Shown here piece after piece: positions 12,257 through 21,752 of a stretch of 64,000 bases of DNA. The notes beneath the pieces are model-generated. The model was not told the origin of the DNA, did no database searches, and saw only the letters and a list, made by a program, of their open reading frames with translations. Origin of the DNA: Streptomyces rapamycinicus NRRL 5491 (GTDB taxonomy: Bacteria > Actinomycetota > Actinomycetes > Streptomycetales > Streptomycetaceae). The number at the start of each line of letters is the position of its first letter. The first letter of the stretch is position 1. Made by a program: the position numbers and the translations under genes. Location of the stretch: NCBI RefSeq assembly GCF_024298965.1, contig NZ_CP085193.1, forward strand, positions 10,230,001-10,294,000. Direction: 5' to 3'.

Positions 12257-13288
12257 TGCTTCCGGCGGCGGCGGGCCGACGCCGGCGGGGATCCGGTCGG
12301 CGAGGAAGCCGTACGTCCGGCGGAGCTCCTCGGCGCCGGGGTCGGCCACGACCTCGCGCCACCACTCCGCGACACCGCCCCAGCCGGGCGCCGCCAGCGC
12401 TCCGCCGTGGCGGCGGGTGGACAGCCCGGAGGCGAGCACCGCGAAGCGCAGCCGTTCGGCGAGCGGCCAGCCGGCCAGGGTGGCGGCGACGAAGCTCGCG
12501 CCGAAGACGTCGCCGGCGCCCGTCGCGTCCAGGACATCGATGTCGAGCGCGTCGGCCTCGGCGTACTCCCCGGTGTCCTGGTCCACGGCGATCGCCCCGT
12601 CCCGGCCGCGGGTGACCACGGCGACCGGCACCAGACCGGTGAGCGCGCGCAGGGCCGCCCCCGGGGTGGCGGTGCGGGTGTACGCCATGGCCTCGGTCTC
12701 GTTGGGCAGGAAGGCGTGGCACCGGGAGAGCTGATCGAGCAGATCCGTGGACCACCGCTGGGAGGGGTCCCAGCCGACGTCGGCGAAGACCCGGGTGCCG
12801 GAGGCGGCGGCCTTGGCGATCCAGTCCTGTGGCTCGGGGCCGATGTGCACGAGCGCGGAGCGGGCGGCCGGGGGGTCGCCGATCAGCTCGTCCTGGCCGT
12901 ACGGGGGTTCCGCGCCGCCGGTGACCAGCGCCCGGTCCGCGCTCAGCGCCAGCGAGACGGTGACGGGCGTGTGCCAGCCGGCGGTTGCCGTACGGGACGG
13001 CGAGAGGTCGATGCCCTCCTGCCCGGCGAGCACCTCACGGCAGTAGCGGCCGTAGAGGTCGTCGCCGAACACGGTGGCGAGCGAAGTGCGCAGCCCGAAG
13101 CGGGCGGCGGCCACCGCGAGGTTCGCGATGCCGCCGGGGCCACTGCCCATGCCCCCGGCCCAGATCTCCTCGCCCGGCACGGGTCCCCGGCCGAGGCCGG
13201 TGAAGACCAGGTCGTAGAAGAGCAGTCCGGTGAGCAGGACGTCGGGAGCGGTATCGCCCGGTGACCCGTCGGGGAGCGGCTCGCTCAC
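12239..13288 (-). CDS. PfkB-family carbohydrate kinase
   Basis: 349 aa. GGIANLAVAAARFGLRTSL (about 53-71) matches the first PfkB signature region and DATGAGDVFGASFVA (about 265-279) is the second, containing the anion hole GAGD and the catalytic Asp. ATP-dependent phosphorylation of a sugar or sugar phosphate (ribokinase / tagatose- or fructose-phosphate kinase type) in the cytoplasm is expected. A Pro-rich tail follows the fold. It is the first gene of the transporter/beta-galactosidase operon and is divergent from the DeoR repressor at 13415. Together with the GH2 enzyme a galactose/tagatose route is possible, but the substrate is inference. Confidence 0.88.
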   Translation of the reverse strand: MSEPLPDGSPGDTAPDVLLTGLLFYDLVFTGLGRGPVPGEEIWAGGMGSGPGGIANLAVAAARFGLRTSLATVFGDDLYGRYCREVLAGQEGIDLSPSRTATAGWHTPVTVSLALSADRALVTGGAEPPYGQDELIGDPPAARSALVHIGPEPQDWIAKAAASGTRVFADVGWDPSQRWSTDLLDQLSRCHAFLPNETEAMAYTRTATPGAALRALTGLVPVAVVTRGRDGAIAVDQDTGEYAEADALDIDVLDATGAGDVFGASFVAATLAGWPLAERLRFAVLASGLSTRRHGGALAAPGWGGVAEWWREVVADPGAEELRRTYGFLADRIPAGVGPPPPEAPATPL

Positions 13289-13363
13289 GAGCGCGTCCTC
13301 TCGTCAAGGGTGTGCAAGTTCTGACGTGGATCGTGAGCCACCTGAGCAAACTTTTCAAGACCT

Positions 13364-13389
13364 AATCAAAAACAAGCATGGAGTTGATT
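13364..13389. promoter_or_regulatory. Candidate DeoR operator in divergent promoter
   Basis: The only AT-rich patch nearby holds the inverted repeat AATCAA (13364-13369) ... TTGATT (13384-13389), with 14 nt between, in the 126-bp gap between the PfkB operon and the DeoR gene. Position and symmetry suggest an operator for the adjacent repressor controlling both directions. Confidence 0.5.
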
Positions 13390-13414
13390 GAAATTGCAGG
13401 GTAGTGTGCGCCGC

Positions 13415-14164
13415 ATGCTGGCAGAGCGACGACACCAACTCATCCTGCGGGCATTGCGCTCCGGTGGCCCCGCGTCCGTGACCGACCTCTCCTCCGAGCT
13501 GGGAGTGAGCGCCGCCACCGTGCGCCGCGACCTGATCAGACTGGAGGAGGACGGCCTGCTCACCCGGGTGCACGGGGGTGCGGTGGCGGAGGACGGCGAT
13601 CAGCCCTTCGCCGAGGTCGCCGAGGTCCGGGTCACCGACAAGGACGCCGTGGCCGAGCGCGCCGCATCGATGGTCGAGGACGGCCAGACGGTGCTGCTCG
13701 ACATCGGCACCACCGCCTATCGCCTGGCCCGGCAGCTGCACGGCCGTCGCCTCACCGTGATCACCAGCAATCTGGTGGTGTACGAGGAACTGGCGGAGGA
13801 CACCGGGATAGAGCTGGTGCTGCCCGGGGGCGTGGTGCGCCGCGAGTACCGCTCGCTCGTGGGCTTCCTCACCGAGGACAGCCTGCGCCAGTTGCACGCC
13901 GACTGGCTGTTCCTGGGCACGAGTGGCATCCGGCCCGGCGGCCATGTGATGGACACGACCGTGGTCGAGGTCCCGGTGAAGCGGGCCATGATGGCCGCCT
14001 CGGAGAAGACGGTGCTGCTCGCCGACGCCGGGAAGTTCCCCGGCCGCGGGATCGCCAAGGTGTGCGGTCCGCAGGACATCGACATCGTGGTGACCAACGC
14101 GTCCGCGGATCAGGCCACATGTGCCGTCCTCGCCGAGGCCGGCGTCGAAGTGATCAAGGTCTGA
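13415..14164 (+). CDS. DeoR-family transcriptional regulator
   Basis: 249 aa from ATG 13415; GTG 13406 is an in-frame alternative close to AGGG. The N-terminal winged HTH (about 3-55, LGVSAATVRRDLIRLEEDG) and DeoRC sensor domain (VLLDIGTTAYRLARQL, VITSNLVVYEEL, VLPGGVVRREYRSLVG) are complete. It probably represses the divergent PfkB/transporter/beta-galactosidase operon and the downstream GH4 and GH38 glycosidases, with release by a phosphorylated sugar. It is clearly divergent in sequence from the DeoR protein at 2202, so the two likely read different sugars. Confidence 0.9.
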   Translation: MLAERRHQLILRALRSGGPASVTDLSSELGVSAATVRRDLIRLEEDGLLTRVHGGAVAEDGDQPFAEVAEVRVTDKDAVAERAASMVEDGQTVLLDIGTTAYRLARQLHGRRLTVITSNLVVYEELAEDTGIELVLPGGVVRREYRSLVGFLTEDSLRQLHADWLFLGTSGIRPGGHVMDTTVVEVPVKRAMMAASEKTVLLADAGKFPGRGIAKVCGPQDIDIVVTNASADQATCAVLAEAGVEVIKV

Positions 14165-14211
14165 CCGCTCCCGGAGCGGACAGCGAGTCGGGACATCTCG
14201 GAGGTTCTTCA

Positions 14212-15558
14212 GTGAGACTGACCATTCTCGGCGGCGGGGGATTCCGGGTGCCGCTGGTGTACGGGGCGCTGCTCGCCGATCGCGGGGAGGGCCGGGTCAC
14301 CGGCGTGACCCTGCACGACCTGGACGCCGGCCGGCTCTCCGCCATCGCCCGGGTGCTGGCCGAGCAGGCCGCGGACCATCCGGACGCGCCGACGGTGACC
14401 GTCACCACGGACTTGGACGAGGCCCTCAAGGGCGCCGACTTCGTGTTCTCCGCGATCCGCGTCGGCGGCCTGGAGGGGCGGGCGGCCGATGAGCGGGTGG
14501 CGCTGGCCGAGGGCGTGCTGGGACAGGAGACGGTCGGCGCCGGTGGCATCGCGTACGGGCTGCGCACACTGCCGGTGGTGGATCACATCGCCCGGCGGGT
14601 GGCCGCGCTGGCCCCGGACGCCTGGTTCATCAACTTCACCAACCCGGCCGGTCTCGTCACCGAGGCGATGTCCCGCCACCTGGGCGACCGGGCGATCGGC
14701 ATCTGCGACTCGCCCGTGGGCCTGGGCCGCCGGGTGGCCCGCGCGCTCGGCGCCGAGCGCCCGCGGGACGCGTGGATCGACTACGTAGGGCTCAACCATC
14801 TCGGCTGGCTGCGCGGGCTGCACTTCGACGGCCGCGACCAGCTGCCGCGGCTGCTCGCCGACCAGGAGCTGCTGGGCTCCTTCGAGGAGGGCAAGCTCTT
14901 CGGCCCGGAGTGGATCCAGTCGCTCGGCGCCGTCCCCAACGAGTATCTGCACTACTACTACTTCAACCGCGAGGCGGTGACGGCATACCGGGAGGCCCGG
15001 CAGACCCGCGGCGCGTTCCTGTGCGAGCAGCAGGCCCGGTTCTACGACGCCCTGCGCGACCCGGCCGCGCCCGCGCTGAGGACGTGGGACAACACCCGGG
15101 CCGAGCGCGAGGCCACGTACATGGCGGAGAACCGCGAGGCGGCGGGCGCGGGGGAGCGGGACGAGGACTCCCTGGCCGAGTCCGGCGGCTACGAGAAGGT
15201 GGCCCTGGCCCTGATGCGGGCCATCGCCCGCGACGAGCGCACGACGCTGATCCTCAACGTGCGCAACCGCACCACCCTGTCCGCCCTGGACGAGGACGCG
15301 GTCATCGAGGTCCCCTGCCTGGTCGACGGCAACGGCGCCCATCCCGTGGCCGTCTCCCCGCTCCCCGCGCACGCCACCGGCCTGGTCTGCTCCGTCAAGG
15401 CGGTGGAGCGCGAGGCCCTCGCGGCAGCCGCCTCCGGCTCCCGCGCCGCTGCCGTCAAGGCGTTCGCCCTGCACCCCCTCATCGATTCGGTCGAGGTGGC
15501 CCGCCGCCTGGTGGACGCCTACCGCCGGGCACATCCCGGGCTCGCCTACCTCACCTAG
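14212..15558 (+). CDS. GH4 family glycosidase (6-phospho-beta-glucosidase type)
   Basis: 448 aa from GTG 14212 with CGGAGG at about 14199. LTILGGGGFRVPLVYGAL is the N-terminal NAD-binding loop. INFTNPAG (about 141-148), ICDSP (about 165-169, Mn-binding Cys166) and GLNHLGW (about 194-200, His197) are GH4 signatures. GH4 enzymes use NAD, Mn2+ and an oxidation-elimination mechanism and often act on phosphorylated glycosides, though some act on unphosphorylated ones. Here no PTS is present, so an unphosphorylated substrate is possible. Located 47 nt after DeoR and before an alpha-mannosidase, likely one operon. Confidence 0.9.
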   Translation: MRLTILGGGGFRVPLVYGALLADRGEGRVTGVTLHDLDAGRLSAIARVLAEQAADHPDAPTVTVTTDLDEALKGADFVFSAIRVGGLEGRAADERVALAEGVLGQETVGAGGIAYGLRTLPVVDHIARRVAALAPDAWFINFTNPAGLVTEAMSRHLGDRAIGICDSPVGLGRRVARALGAERPRDAWIDYVGLNHLGWLRGLHFDGRDQLPRLLADQELLGSFEEGKLFGPEWIQSLGAVPNEYLHYYYFNREAVTAYREARQTRGAFLCEQQARFYDALRDPAAPALRTWDNTRAEREATYMAENREAAGAGERDEDSLAESGGYEKVALALMRAIARDERTTLILNVRNRTTLSALDEDAVIEVPCLVDGNGAHPVAVSPLPAHATGLVCSVKAVEREALAAAASGSRAAAVKAFALHPLIDSVEVARRLVDAYRRAHPGLAYLT

Positions 15559-15654
15559 CCCCGGCCCCGGGCGAGTGCCCGCGACCGGTGCCCCCCGAGC
15601 AACGCGCCCGCGGCCGACCCCACGCCGTCACCCCAACCCCGAAAAGAGTTCCCC

Positions 15655-18600
15655 GTGCACGACGAACGCCGCCGGATCGAGGAGCGCGTCGCGCGCGTCC
15701 ACGACCAGCGCATCAAGCCCGCCGTCTACTCCGCCACCACCCCGCTGGCCGTCGAAGCCTGGCAGGCCCCCGGCGAGCCGGTGCCCTTCGCCGAGGCCGA
15801 GCGGGCCCCGTACGAGCCGTTCGCGATGGACACGCCCTGGGGTCCGCCGTGGGGCACCACCTGGTTCCGCATGCGCGGACAGGTGCCCGCGGAGTGGGCG
15901 GGCGAGCGCGTCGAGACGGTGATCGACCTCGGCTTCGTCGGCGACTGGCCCGGCAACCAGGCCGAGGCCCTCGTCCAGCTGCCGGACGGCCGGCCGCTGA
16001 AGGCCGTCAACCCGCAGAACCAGTACGTGCCCGTGGCCCGTCCTGCCGTCGGCGGCGAGGAGATCCACTACCTGGTGGAGGCCGCCTCCAACCCGGACAT
16101 CCTGGCCAACGACTTCAGCGGCCCCAACCCGCTCGGCGACCGGCTCACCGCGGGCGACCAGCCGCTGTACACGTTCCGGCGCGCCGACCTCGCCGTCCTC
16201 GACGAGGAGGTCTGGCACCTCTCCCTGGATGTGCAGGTCCTGCGCGAGCTGATGCTGGAGCTGGACGCGCACGATCCGCGCCGGCACGAGATCATGACCT
16301 GTCTGGACCGGGCCCTGGACGCCCTGGACCTGGACGACGTCTCCGGCACCGCCGCCGACGCCCGCGCCGTGCTGAGGACGGCGCTGGACCGGCCCGCGCA
16401 CGCCAGCGCGCACATCATGTCGGCGGTCGGCCACGCGCATATCGACTCGGCGTGGCTGTGGCCGATCCGCGAGACCAAGCGCAAGACGTCCCGCACCTTC
16501 TCCAACGTCACCGCGCTCGCGGAGGAGTACGAGGAGTTCGTCTTCGCCTGCTCGCAGGCCCAGCAGTACGCATGGGTGCGCGACAACCACCCGCAGGTGT
16601 GGGCCCGTATCCAGCAGGCTGTCAAGGACGGTCAGTGGGCGCCGGTCGGTGGCATGTGGGTGGAGTCGGACGGCAACCTCCCCGGCGGTGAGGCGATAGC
16701 CCGGCAACTGGTGCACGGCAAGCGCTTCTTCATCGAGCACTTCGGCATCGAGACCAAGGGCGTGTGGCTGCCGGACTCCTTCGGCTACAACGCGGCCTAC
16801 CCGCAGCTGGCGAAGCTCGCCGGGAACGAGTGGTTCCTCACCCAGAAGCTCTCGTGGAACCAGACCAACAAGCTTCCCCACCACTCGTTCTGGTGGGAGG
16901 GCATCGACGGCACCCGCATCTTCACCCACTTCCCCCCGGTGGACACCTACAATGCCGAGTTCTCCGGCAAGGAGATGGCGCACGCGGTGCGCAACTACCA
17001 GGACAAGGGTGTGGGCACCCGCTCGCTCGCCCCGTTCGGGCACGGTGACGGCGGTGGCGGCCCCACCCGCGAGATGATGGAGCGCGCCCGCCGCCTCGCC
17101 GATCTGGAGGGCTCGGCGAGGGTGCGGGTCGAGCACCCGGACACCTTCTTCGCCGAGGCGAGCAAGGAGGTCCCCAAGGACCAGGTGTGGTCCGGGGAGC
17201 TGTATCTGGAGCTGCACCGCGCCACGTACACCTCGCAGGCCCGCACCAAGCAGGGCAACCGGCGCAGCGAACACCTGCTGCGCGAGGCGGAGTTGTGGGC
17301 GACGACGGCCGCGCTGCACGCGCCGGGCTACCGCTATCCGCTGCCGGAGCTGGACCGGCTGTGGAAGACGGTGCTGCTGCACCAGTTCCACGACATCCTG
17401 CCCGGCTCGTCGATCGCCTGGGTGCACCGGGAGGCCGAGGCCGAGTACGCGCGGGTGGCGGCCGAGGTGCGGGAGCTCACCGAGCGGGCGCTGGACGCCC
17501 TCGCCACGACCGGTGACGGGTCGCCCGCCGTGTTCAACACCAGCCCGCGCGACCGCGCCGAGGTCGTCACGGTGCCGTCGGATCTCGTGGCGGAGGGACA
17601 GCGGCTCGCGGACGGTTCGGTGGCCGTGTGGACGCGGGTCCCGGCGAACGGCAGCGCACCGCTCGTTCCCCAGGGGACGCCCCCGCGTCCGGTCGCCGTC
17701 GACGGCCGGGTGCTGGACAACGGCCTGGTGCGGGTGGAGCTCGCGGAGGACGGCACCATCGCGTCCGTACGCGACCTGGCGGCCGACCGCGAGGTGCTCG
17801 CGCCGGACGCGGCGGGCAACCTGCTCCGCCTCCACAGCGACCTGCCCAACTACTGGGACGCCTGGGACATCGACAAGCACTACCGGAACCGCTACACGGA
17901 CCTCACCGGCGCCGAGTCCATCACGGTGGCCGAGGACGGGCCGCTGCTGGGGGCGCTGCGCGTGGAGCGCCACTTCGGCAAGGGCTCGCGGATCGCGCAG
18001 ACCATCGTGGTGCGGGCGGGCAGCCGCCGTATCGACATCGAGACGGAGATCGACTGGCACGAGGCGGAGAAGATCCTCAAGGCCGCATTCCCGGTCGATG
18101 TGCGGGCCGACCACTCCCGCGCCGAGATCCAGTTCGGCCATGTGCAGCGCCCGACCCACACCAACACCAGCTGGGAGGCGGCCCGTTTCGAGGTGTACGG
18201 CCACCGCTGGGTGCACATCGGGGAGCCGGGCTACGGGGTCGCGGTGCTCAACGACGCCACGTACGGCCACGATGTCTCGCGCACCACACGGGAGCCGGAC
18301 GGTGGGACGACCACGACGGTCCGCCTCTCCCTGGTGCGCGCGCCGCGCGTGCCCGACCCCGAAGCCGACCAGGGGAAGCACCGCTTCACCTACGCGCTGC
18401 TGCCCGGCGCGACGGTCGAGGACGCCATCGCGGAGGGGTACGCGCTGAACCTGCCGCTGCGCGTCGGCGCCGCCGCCCCGGCGGCCCCCGTGATCACCAG
18501 CGACAACCCGGCGGTGACGGTCGAGGCGGTCAAGCTGGCCGACGACGGATCGGGCGATGTGGTGGTGCGGCTCTACGAGTCGCTGGGCGGCCGGGCGCGG

Positions 18601-18777
18601 GCGGTGCTGCGCACGGGATTCCCGCTCGGCGGGGCCCAGGTCACGGACCTGCTGGAGCGCCCGCCGGCCGAGCGGCCCACGGAGGTCTCGGCGGTCGGTG
18701 AGGACCAACTGGGCGTGGCGCTACGGCCGTTCCAGATCCTCACCGTGCGGCTGACCCCCGCGGTACGTGCGTCCTGA
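15655..18777 (+). CDS. Alpha-mannosidase, GH38
   Basis: 1040 aa from GTG 15655 (weak AAAAGAG site). After a ~240-residue N-terminal region comes the catalytic GH38 domain: VGHAHIDSAWLWP (about 258-270; H260, H262 and D264 are zinc/active-site ligands) and GVWLPDSFGYNA (about 369-380; D374 the nucleophile). C-terminal beta-domains follow (to about 1035). Length fits the cytosolic class II alpha-mannosidases; no signal peptide. It would trim alpha-linked mannose from imported N-glycan or mannan fragments, consistent with the fucosidases and beta-galactosidase nearby. Confidence 0.94.
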   Translation: MHDERRRIEERVARVHDQRIKPAVYSATTPLAVEAWQAPGEPVPFAEAERAPYEPFAMDTPWGPPWGTTWFRMRGQVPAEWAGERVETVIDLGFVGDWPGNQAEALVQLPDGRPLKAVNPQNQYVPVARPAVGGEEIHYLVEAASNPDILANDFSGPNPLGDRLTAGDQPLYTFRRADLAVLDEEVWHLSLDVQVLRELMLELDAHDPRRHEIMTCLDRALDALDLDDVSGTAADARAVLRTALDRPAHASAHIMSAVGHAHIDSAWLWPIRETKRKTSRTFSNVTALAEEYEEFVFACSQAQQYAWVRDNHPQVWARIQQAVKDGQWAPVGGMWVESDGNLPGGEAIARQLVHGKRFFIEHFGIETKGVWLPDSFGYNAAYPQLAKLAGNEWFLTQKLSWNQTNKLPHHSFWWEGIDGTRIFTHFPPVDTYNAEFSGKEMAHAVRNYQDKGVGTRSLAPFGHGDGGGGPTREMMERARRLADLEGSARVRVEHPDTFFAEASKEVPKDQVWSGELYLELHRATYTSQARTKQGNRRSEHLLREAELWATTAALHAPGYRYPLPELDRLWKTVLLHQFHDILPGSSIAWVHREAEAEYARVAAEVRELTERALDALATTGDGSPAVFNTSPRDRAEVVTVPSDLVAEGQRLADGSVAVWTRVPANGSAPLVPQGTPPRPVAVDGRVLDNGLVRVELAEDGTIASVRDLAADREVLAPDAAGNLLRLHSDLPNYWDAWDIDKHYRNRYTDLTGAESITVAEDGPLLGALRVERHFGKGSRIAQTIVVRAGSRRIDIETEIDWHEAEKILKAAFPVDVRADHSRAEIQFGHVQRPTHTNTSWEAARFEVYGHRWVHIGEPGYGVAVLNDATYGHDVSRTTREPDGGTTTTVRLSLVRAPRVPDPEADQGKHRFTYALLPGATVEDAIAEGYALNLPLRVGAAAPAAPVITSDNPAVTVEAVKLADDGSGDVVVRLYESLGGRARAVLRTGFPLGGAQVTDLLERPPAERPTEVSAVGEDQLGVALRPFQILTVRLTPAVRAS

Positions 18778-18797
18778 CGTGGTGTCCGGGCCACCGG

Positions 18798-19724
18798 TCA
18801 TGACGGCCGGGCCGGGAACGGGAGCGCCTCGGCAGCCGTCACCTCGTCCCCGGCCCGTACCCCGTGCAGGACGTGGGCCAGCACCTCGGCTCCGCGCACC
18901 ACACGCGGGCCGGGGCGGTTGAAGTAGGCCGGGCCGTCCAGCACCCAGACCCTCCCGGCCCGTACGGCGGGCAGGTCCGCCCAGCCCGGCAGGCGGGTGA
19001 GCGGGTCCGTCTCCCGCAGAGTGCGCTCGGGCGGGAAGCCGCACGGCAGGACCAGCACCACCTCCGGCCGGGCGGCGCGCACCGCCTCCCAGGTCATCGG
19101 GCTGGTGTGCGCCCCGGACGCGGCGAGCAGCGGTTCGCCTCCGGCGGTGGCGATCTGGTCGGGGACCCAGTGTCCGGCGGGCCACAGCGGGTCGAGCCAT
19201 TCGATCGCCACGACCCGGGGCCGGGCCCGGCCCGCCACCGCCCGACGGATCCGATCGAGGCGGTCGCGCAGGCCGGCCCGGCGCCGCTCGGCACGCTCGC
19301 GCACACCGAGCAGCTCGCCCACCGTCACCAGAGAGTCCAGTACGTCGTCGAGCGTATGCGGCTCCAGGCTGAGGACGCGGGTGCCGGCGTCCAGCAGCCG
19401 GACGGCCCGGCTGACCTTCCGGTACGACACGGCGCACACCTCGCACAGGTCCTGGGTGAGCACCACATCGGGGCGCAGGGCCGCCAGCGCCCCGGTGTCG
19501 AGGGTGTAGAGCGAGGACCCGGAGTGTGTCGCGCCGCCGACCGCGTCGGAGATCTCCCGGCTGGTGAGGGCGTCCTGGTCGAGGCCGGTGGCGGTCACCA
19601 CGGGGATGTCCGCCACCGCTTCCGGCGGCCAGTCGCATTCGTGGGTCCGTCCGGCCAGATGCTCGGCGAGCCCGAGTTCGGCGACGATGTCGGTCGCGGC
19701 GGGCAGCAGGGAGACGATGCGCAT
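18798..19724 (-). CDS. BtuF-like cobalamin-binding protein, no signal peptide
   Basis: 308 aa beginning [18 protein letters not shown], the typical first strand of class III substrate-binding proteins (BtuF/FepB fold). Other family-like segments are [21 protein letters not shown] and a C-terminal [17 protein letters not shown]. The two lobes are linked by a long helix (about 150-180, Arg-rich). No signal peptide or lipobox is visible, so it may be a cytoplasmic corrinoid-binding member, as is common in Streptomyces. It stands alone, convergent with the mannosidase; a B12 riboswitch lies 3 kb away. Confidence 0.8.
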   Translation of the reverse strand: MRIVSLLPAATDIVAELGLAEHLAGRTHECDWPPEAVADIPVVTATGLDQDALTSREISDAVGGATHSGSSLYTLDTGALAALRPDVVLTQDLCEVCAVSYRKVSRAVRLLDAGTRVLSLEPHTLDDVLDSLVTVGELLGVRERAERRRAGLRDRLDRIRRAVAGRARPRVVAIEWLDPLWPAGHWVPDQIATAGGEPLLAASGAHTSPMTWEAVRAARPEVVLVLPCGFPPERTLRETDPLTRLPGWADLPAVRAGRVWVLDGPAYFNRPGPRVVRGAEVLAHVLHGVRAGDEVTAAEALPFPARPS

Positions 19725-19803
19725 ACCGCGACTGTAGGCGGGTTGTCCGGGACATCGGTGACAGGCGGCGCGCGGTCGGCGGCGCGCCGGTGGCGTGGCG
19801 CCG

Positions 19804-20739
19804 TCAGATGGCCGCGGCGCGTCGCGGGTCGGTGCGGTGACGTACCTCCTCGGAGCCGCCGGGGTCGTTCGGGCGGTCCAGGGAGCGCCACCACCGCGCC
19901 ACCTCGGAGCCGGTGGCGAACCACACATCCTGGCGCCGCCTCAGGTACGCCAGGAACTCCTCCAGCACCCCGATCCGGCCCGGTTTGCCGATGCAGGACG
20001 GCTCCAGGGTGATCACACAGCACAGCCCGTAGCCGTGGTACGCGTCGAACTCGGCGCACCAGTCGTCCAGGGTCTGCCCGTATCCGGCGATCCGCACCTG
20101 ACCGGCGGGGTAGGCCGGTCCGTAGTTGAACATGAAGCGGGGGAAGTCATTGAGCTCCCAGTGGGCCGGAACGTCCACCAGCGAGGTGGCGCCGGGGCCG
20201 GTGGCCGGGTGCAGCAGGGTCGGCCGGTCGTCGCCCCGCGCCAGGGAGGTCCAGGTGAAGCCCAGTTCGCCCAGCACCCCGGCGGTGTCGTCGCCGATCT
20301 CCGCGGAGGGCGGCCGGAAGCCGGTGGGCCGCCGTCCGGAGATGTCCTCCAGCACCCGCGCGGAACGCTCGATGGCGCGGCGCTGCCCTTCCGCGTCGAG
20401 GGTCGCGTAGTCCTCCAGCCCGTCGCCGCGGGAGGCGATCTCATGGCCGCGGGCGGCCACGTCCCGCACCGTCCCGGGGTAGCGCTCGGCCACCGTCGCC
20501 GGGATCATCCAGCTGGCACGCACATCGGCCGCCTCGAGGGCGTCGAGCAGCCGGGGAGCGCCGCGCTTCGGGCCGTACTCGCCCATGGACAGGGTCTTGG
20601 GCCGCTCGTGGCAGGACTCGTCCAGCCGCAGCCAGAACAGCTCCGCGTCGAGGTTCACCGTCACCACGACCGCGCACCGGGCGCCGCCCGGCCAGGGCGG
20701 GTTCTCCTCCAGCCGGGGCCACGCCTGCTCGCTCTTCAC
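19804..20739 (-). CDS. Polysaccharide deacetylase-like protein, metal motif degenerate
   Basis: 311 aa from GTG 20739, chosen because AAGGAG sits just upstream. It aligns along its length with the next gene (for example PGGARCAV near the start and DVWFATGS near the end), so the pair is a tandem duplication of the NodB/PuuE (carbohydrate esterase 4) fold. In the paralogue the metal motif reads HGYMH; here the equivalent [13 protein letters not shown] has lost both His. The first-motif Asp region is VTVNLDAE. It may have a different chemistry, such as an allantoinase-like or non-hydrolytic role, or be inactive. Located 11 nt downstream of the paralogue. Confidence 0.75.
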   Translation of the reverse strand: MKSEQAWPRLEENPPWPGGARCAVVVTVNLDAELFWLRLDESCHERPKTLSMGEYGPKRGAPRLLDALEAADVRASWMIPATVAERYPGTVRDVAARGHEIASRGDGLEDYATLDAEGQRRAIERSARVLEDISGRRPTGFRPPSAEIGDDTAGVLGELGFTWTSLARGDDRPTLLHPATGPGATSLVDVPAHWELNDFPRFMFNYGPAYPAGQVRIAGYGQTLDDWCAEFDAYHGYGLCCVITLEPSCIGKPGRIGVLEEFLAYLRRRQDVWFATGSEVARWWRSLDRPNDPGGSEEVRHRTDPRRAAAI

Positions 20740-20750
20740 CGCGTTCTCCT

Positions 20751-21659
20751 TCACTTGTCGCCCCTGGCGTCCCCGTGGTGTGTCCGCCACCACTGGGCGA
20801 TCTGGCTTCCGGTGGCGAACCACACGTCGTCATGGGAGCGGATGTGCTCGATCAGCCGGCGCAGCAGCAGCACCCGGCTCGGCTTGCCCATGACTTCCGG
20901 GTGCATCATCACGACGTAGCACAGCCCGTAGCGGTAGTAGCCGTCGAACTCCCGCCGCCAGTTGTCGAGGGTGAGCTCGGTGCCGGCGATCCGGTCCTGA
21001 CTGCGGGGCTCCGCCGGGACGTCGTTGTAGGCGAACTGGGGGAAGTCGTCCAGCTCCCACTGCGCGGGGATCTCGATGAGATCGGTGTCGCGCCCGTCGA
21101 TCCGCCAGCGGTACGGGCGGTCGTCGCCGCGCATGGAGCTGGAGTAGGAGAAGCCGAGATCGCACAGCAGCTGGGGGCTGTCGGCGCGGAAGTCACCGGA
21201 GGGGGTGCGGAATCCCACGGCCGTGGTCCCGGCCACCCGCCGGAAGACCTCCTGGCTGCGCTCGATCAGCGCGCGCTGCTCGGCGATGGTCTTCGAGTAG
21301 TACAGCTCGTGCATATAGCCGTGGTGGCCCAGCTCATGGCCGCGGTCCGCGATGGTCTTCAGCAGGCCGGGCCAGCTCTCGCCGGTCCAGCCGGGGACGA
21401 AGAAGGTGGCGGGGATCCGGAAGTCCGCCAGCAGGTCCAGGATCCGGGGGGTGCCCCGGTGCGGGCCGTAGGCGCCGAGCGAGAACAGCCGTGGTGAGCG
21501 CCAGATGTCGGGGGCGTGGCCGAGGTTGGCCAGCAGCGCCGGGCCGTCCACGTCGAAGCTCAGCATCACGGCGCAGCGGGCGCCGCCCGGCCACCGGGGG
21601 CGGTCGACCGCCCCCGGTCGGGGCCGGGGGCCGGGCGTCGGGGTGGCGGAAGTGGTCAT
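20751..21659 (-). CDS. Polysaccharide deacetylase family protein (NodB/PuuE-like)
   Basis: 302 aa from ATG 21659. CAVMLSFDVDGPALL holds the motif-1 Asp residues; GHELGHHGYMHELYYS (about 118-133) gives the His-x3-His metal site; VGFRTPSGDF and [14 protein letters not shown] are also family-like. Expected to be a zinc-type deacetylase or amidohydrolase of an N-acetylated sugar or ureide. First gene of a two-gene operon, divergent from an RpiR-type regulator, with a small palindrome 10 nt upstream of its start. The natural substrate is not evident. Confidence 0.82.
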   Translation of the reverse strand: MTTSATPTPGPRPRPGAVDRPRWPGGARCAVMLSFDVDGPALLANLGHAPDIWRSPRLFSLGAYGPHRGTPRILDLLADFRIPATFFVPGWTGESWPGLLKTIADRGHELGHHGYMHELYYSKTIAEQRALIERSQEVFRRVAGTTAVGFRTPSGDFRADSPQLLCDLGFSYSSSMRGDDRPYRWRIDGRDTDLIEIPAQWELDDFPQFAYNDVPAEPRSQDRIAGTELTLDNWRREFDGYYRYGLCYVVMMHPEVMGKPSRVLLLRRLIEHIRSHDDVWFATGSQIAQWWRTHHGDARGDK

Positions 21660-21668
21660 GGATGGCTC

Positions 21669-21684
21669 CGTAGTATCTGCTACG
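21669..21684. promoter_or_regulatory. Candidate RpiR operator
   Basis: CGTAG-TATCTG-CTACG is a perfect 5-bp inverted repeat in the AT-richer divergent gap between the deacetylase operon and the RpiR gene. An operator is inferred. Confidence 0.4.
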
Positions 21685-21752
21685 AACTTGTCGTGAATGC
21701 GACGCGAGGAAAGTAGGATGCGCCGCGGACGCACGTCAAGAGAGGACAACCG

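Noticed and set aside
15628..18708. About 1000-codon minus-strand open frame
   Set aside because: Shadow of the GH38 mannosidase; composition typical of antisense frames and no domain seen.
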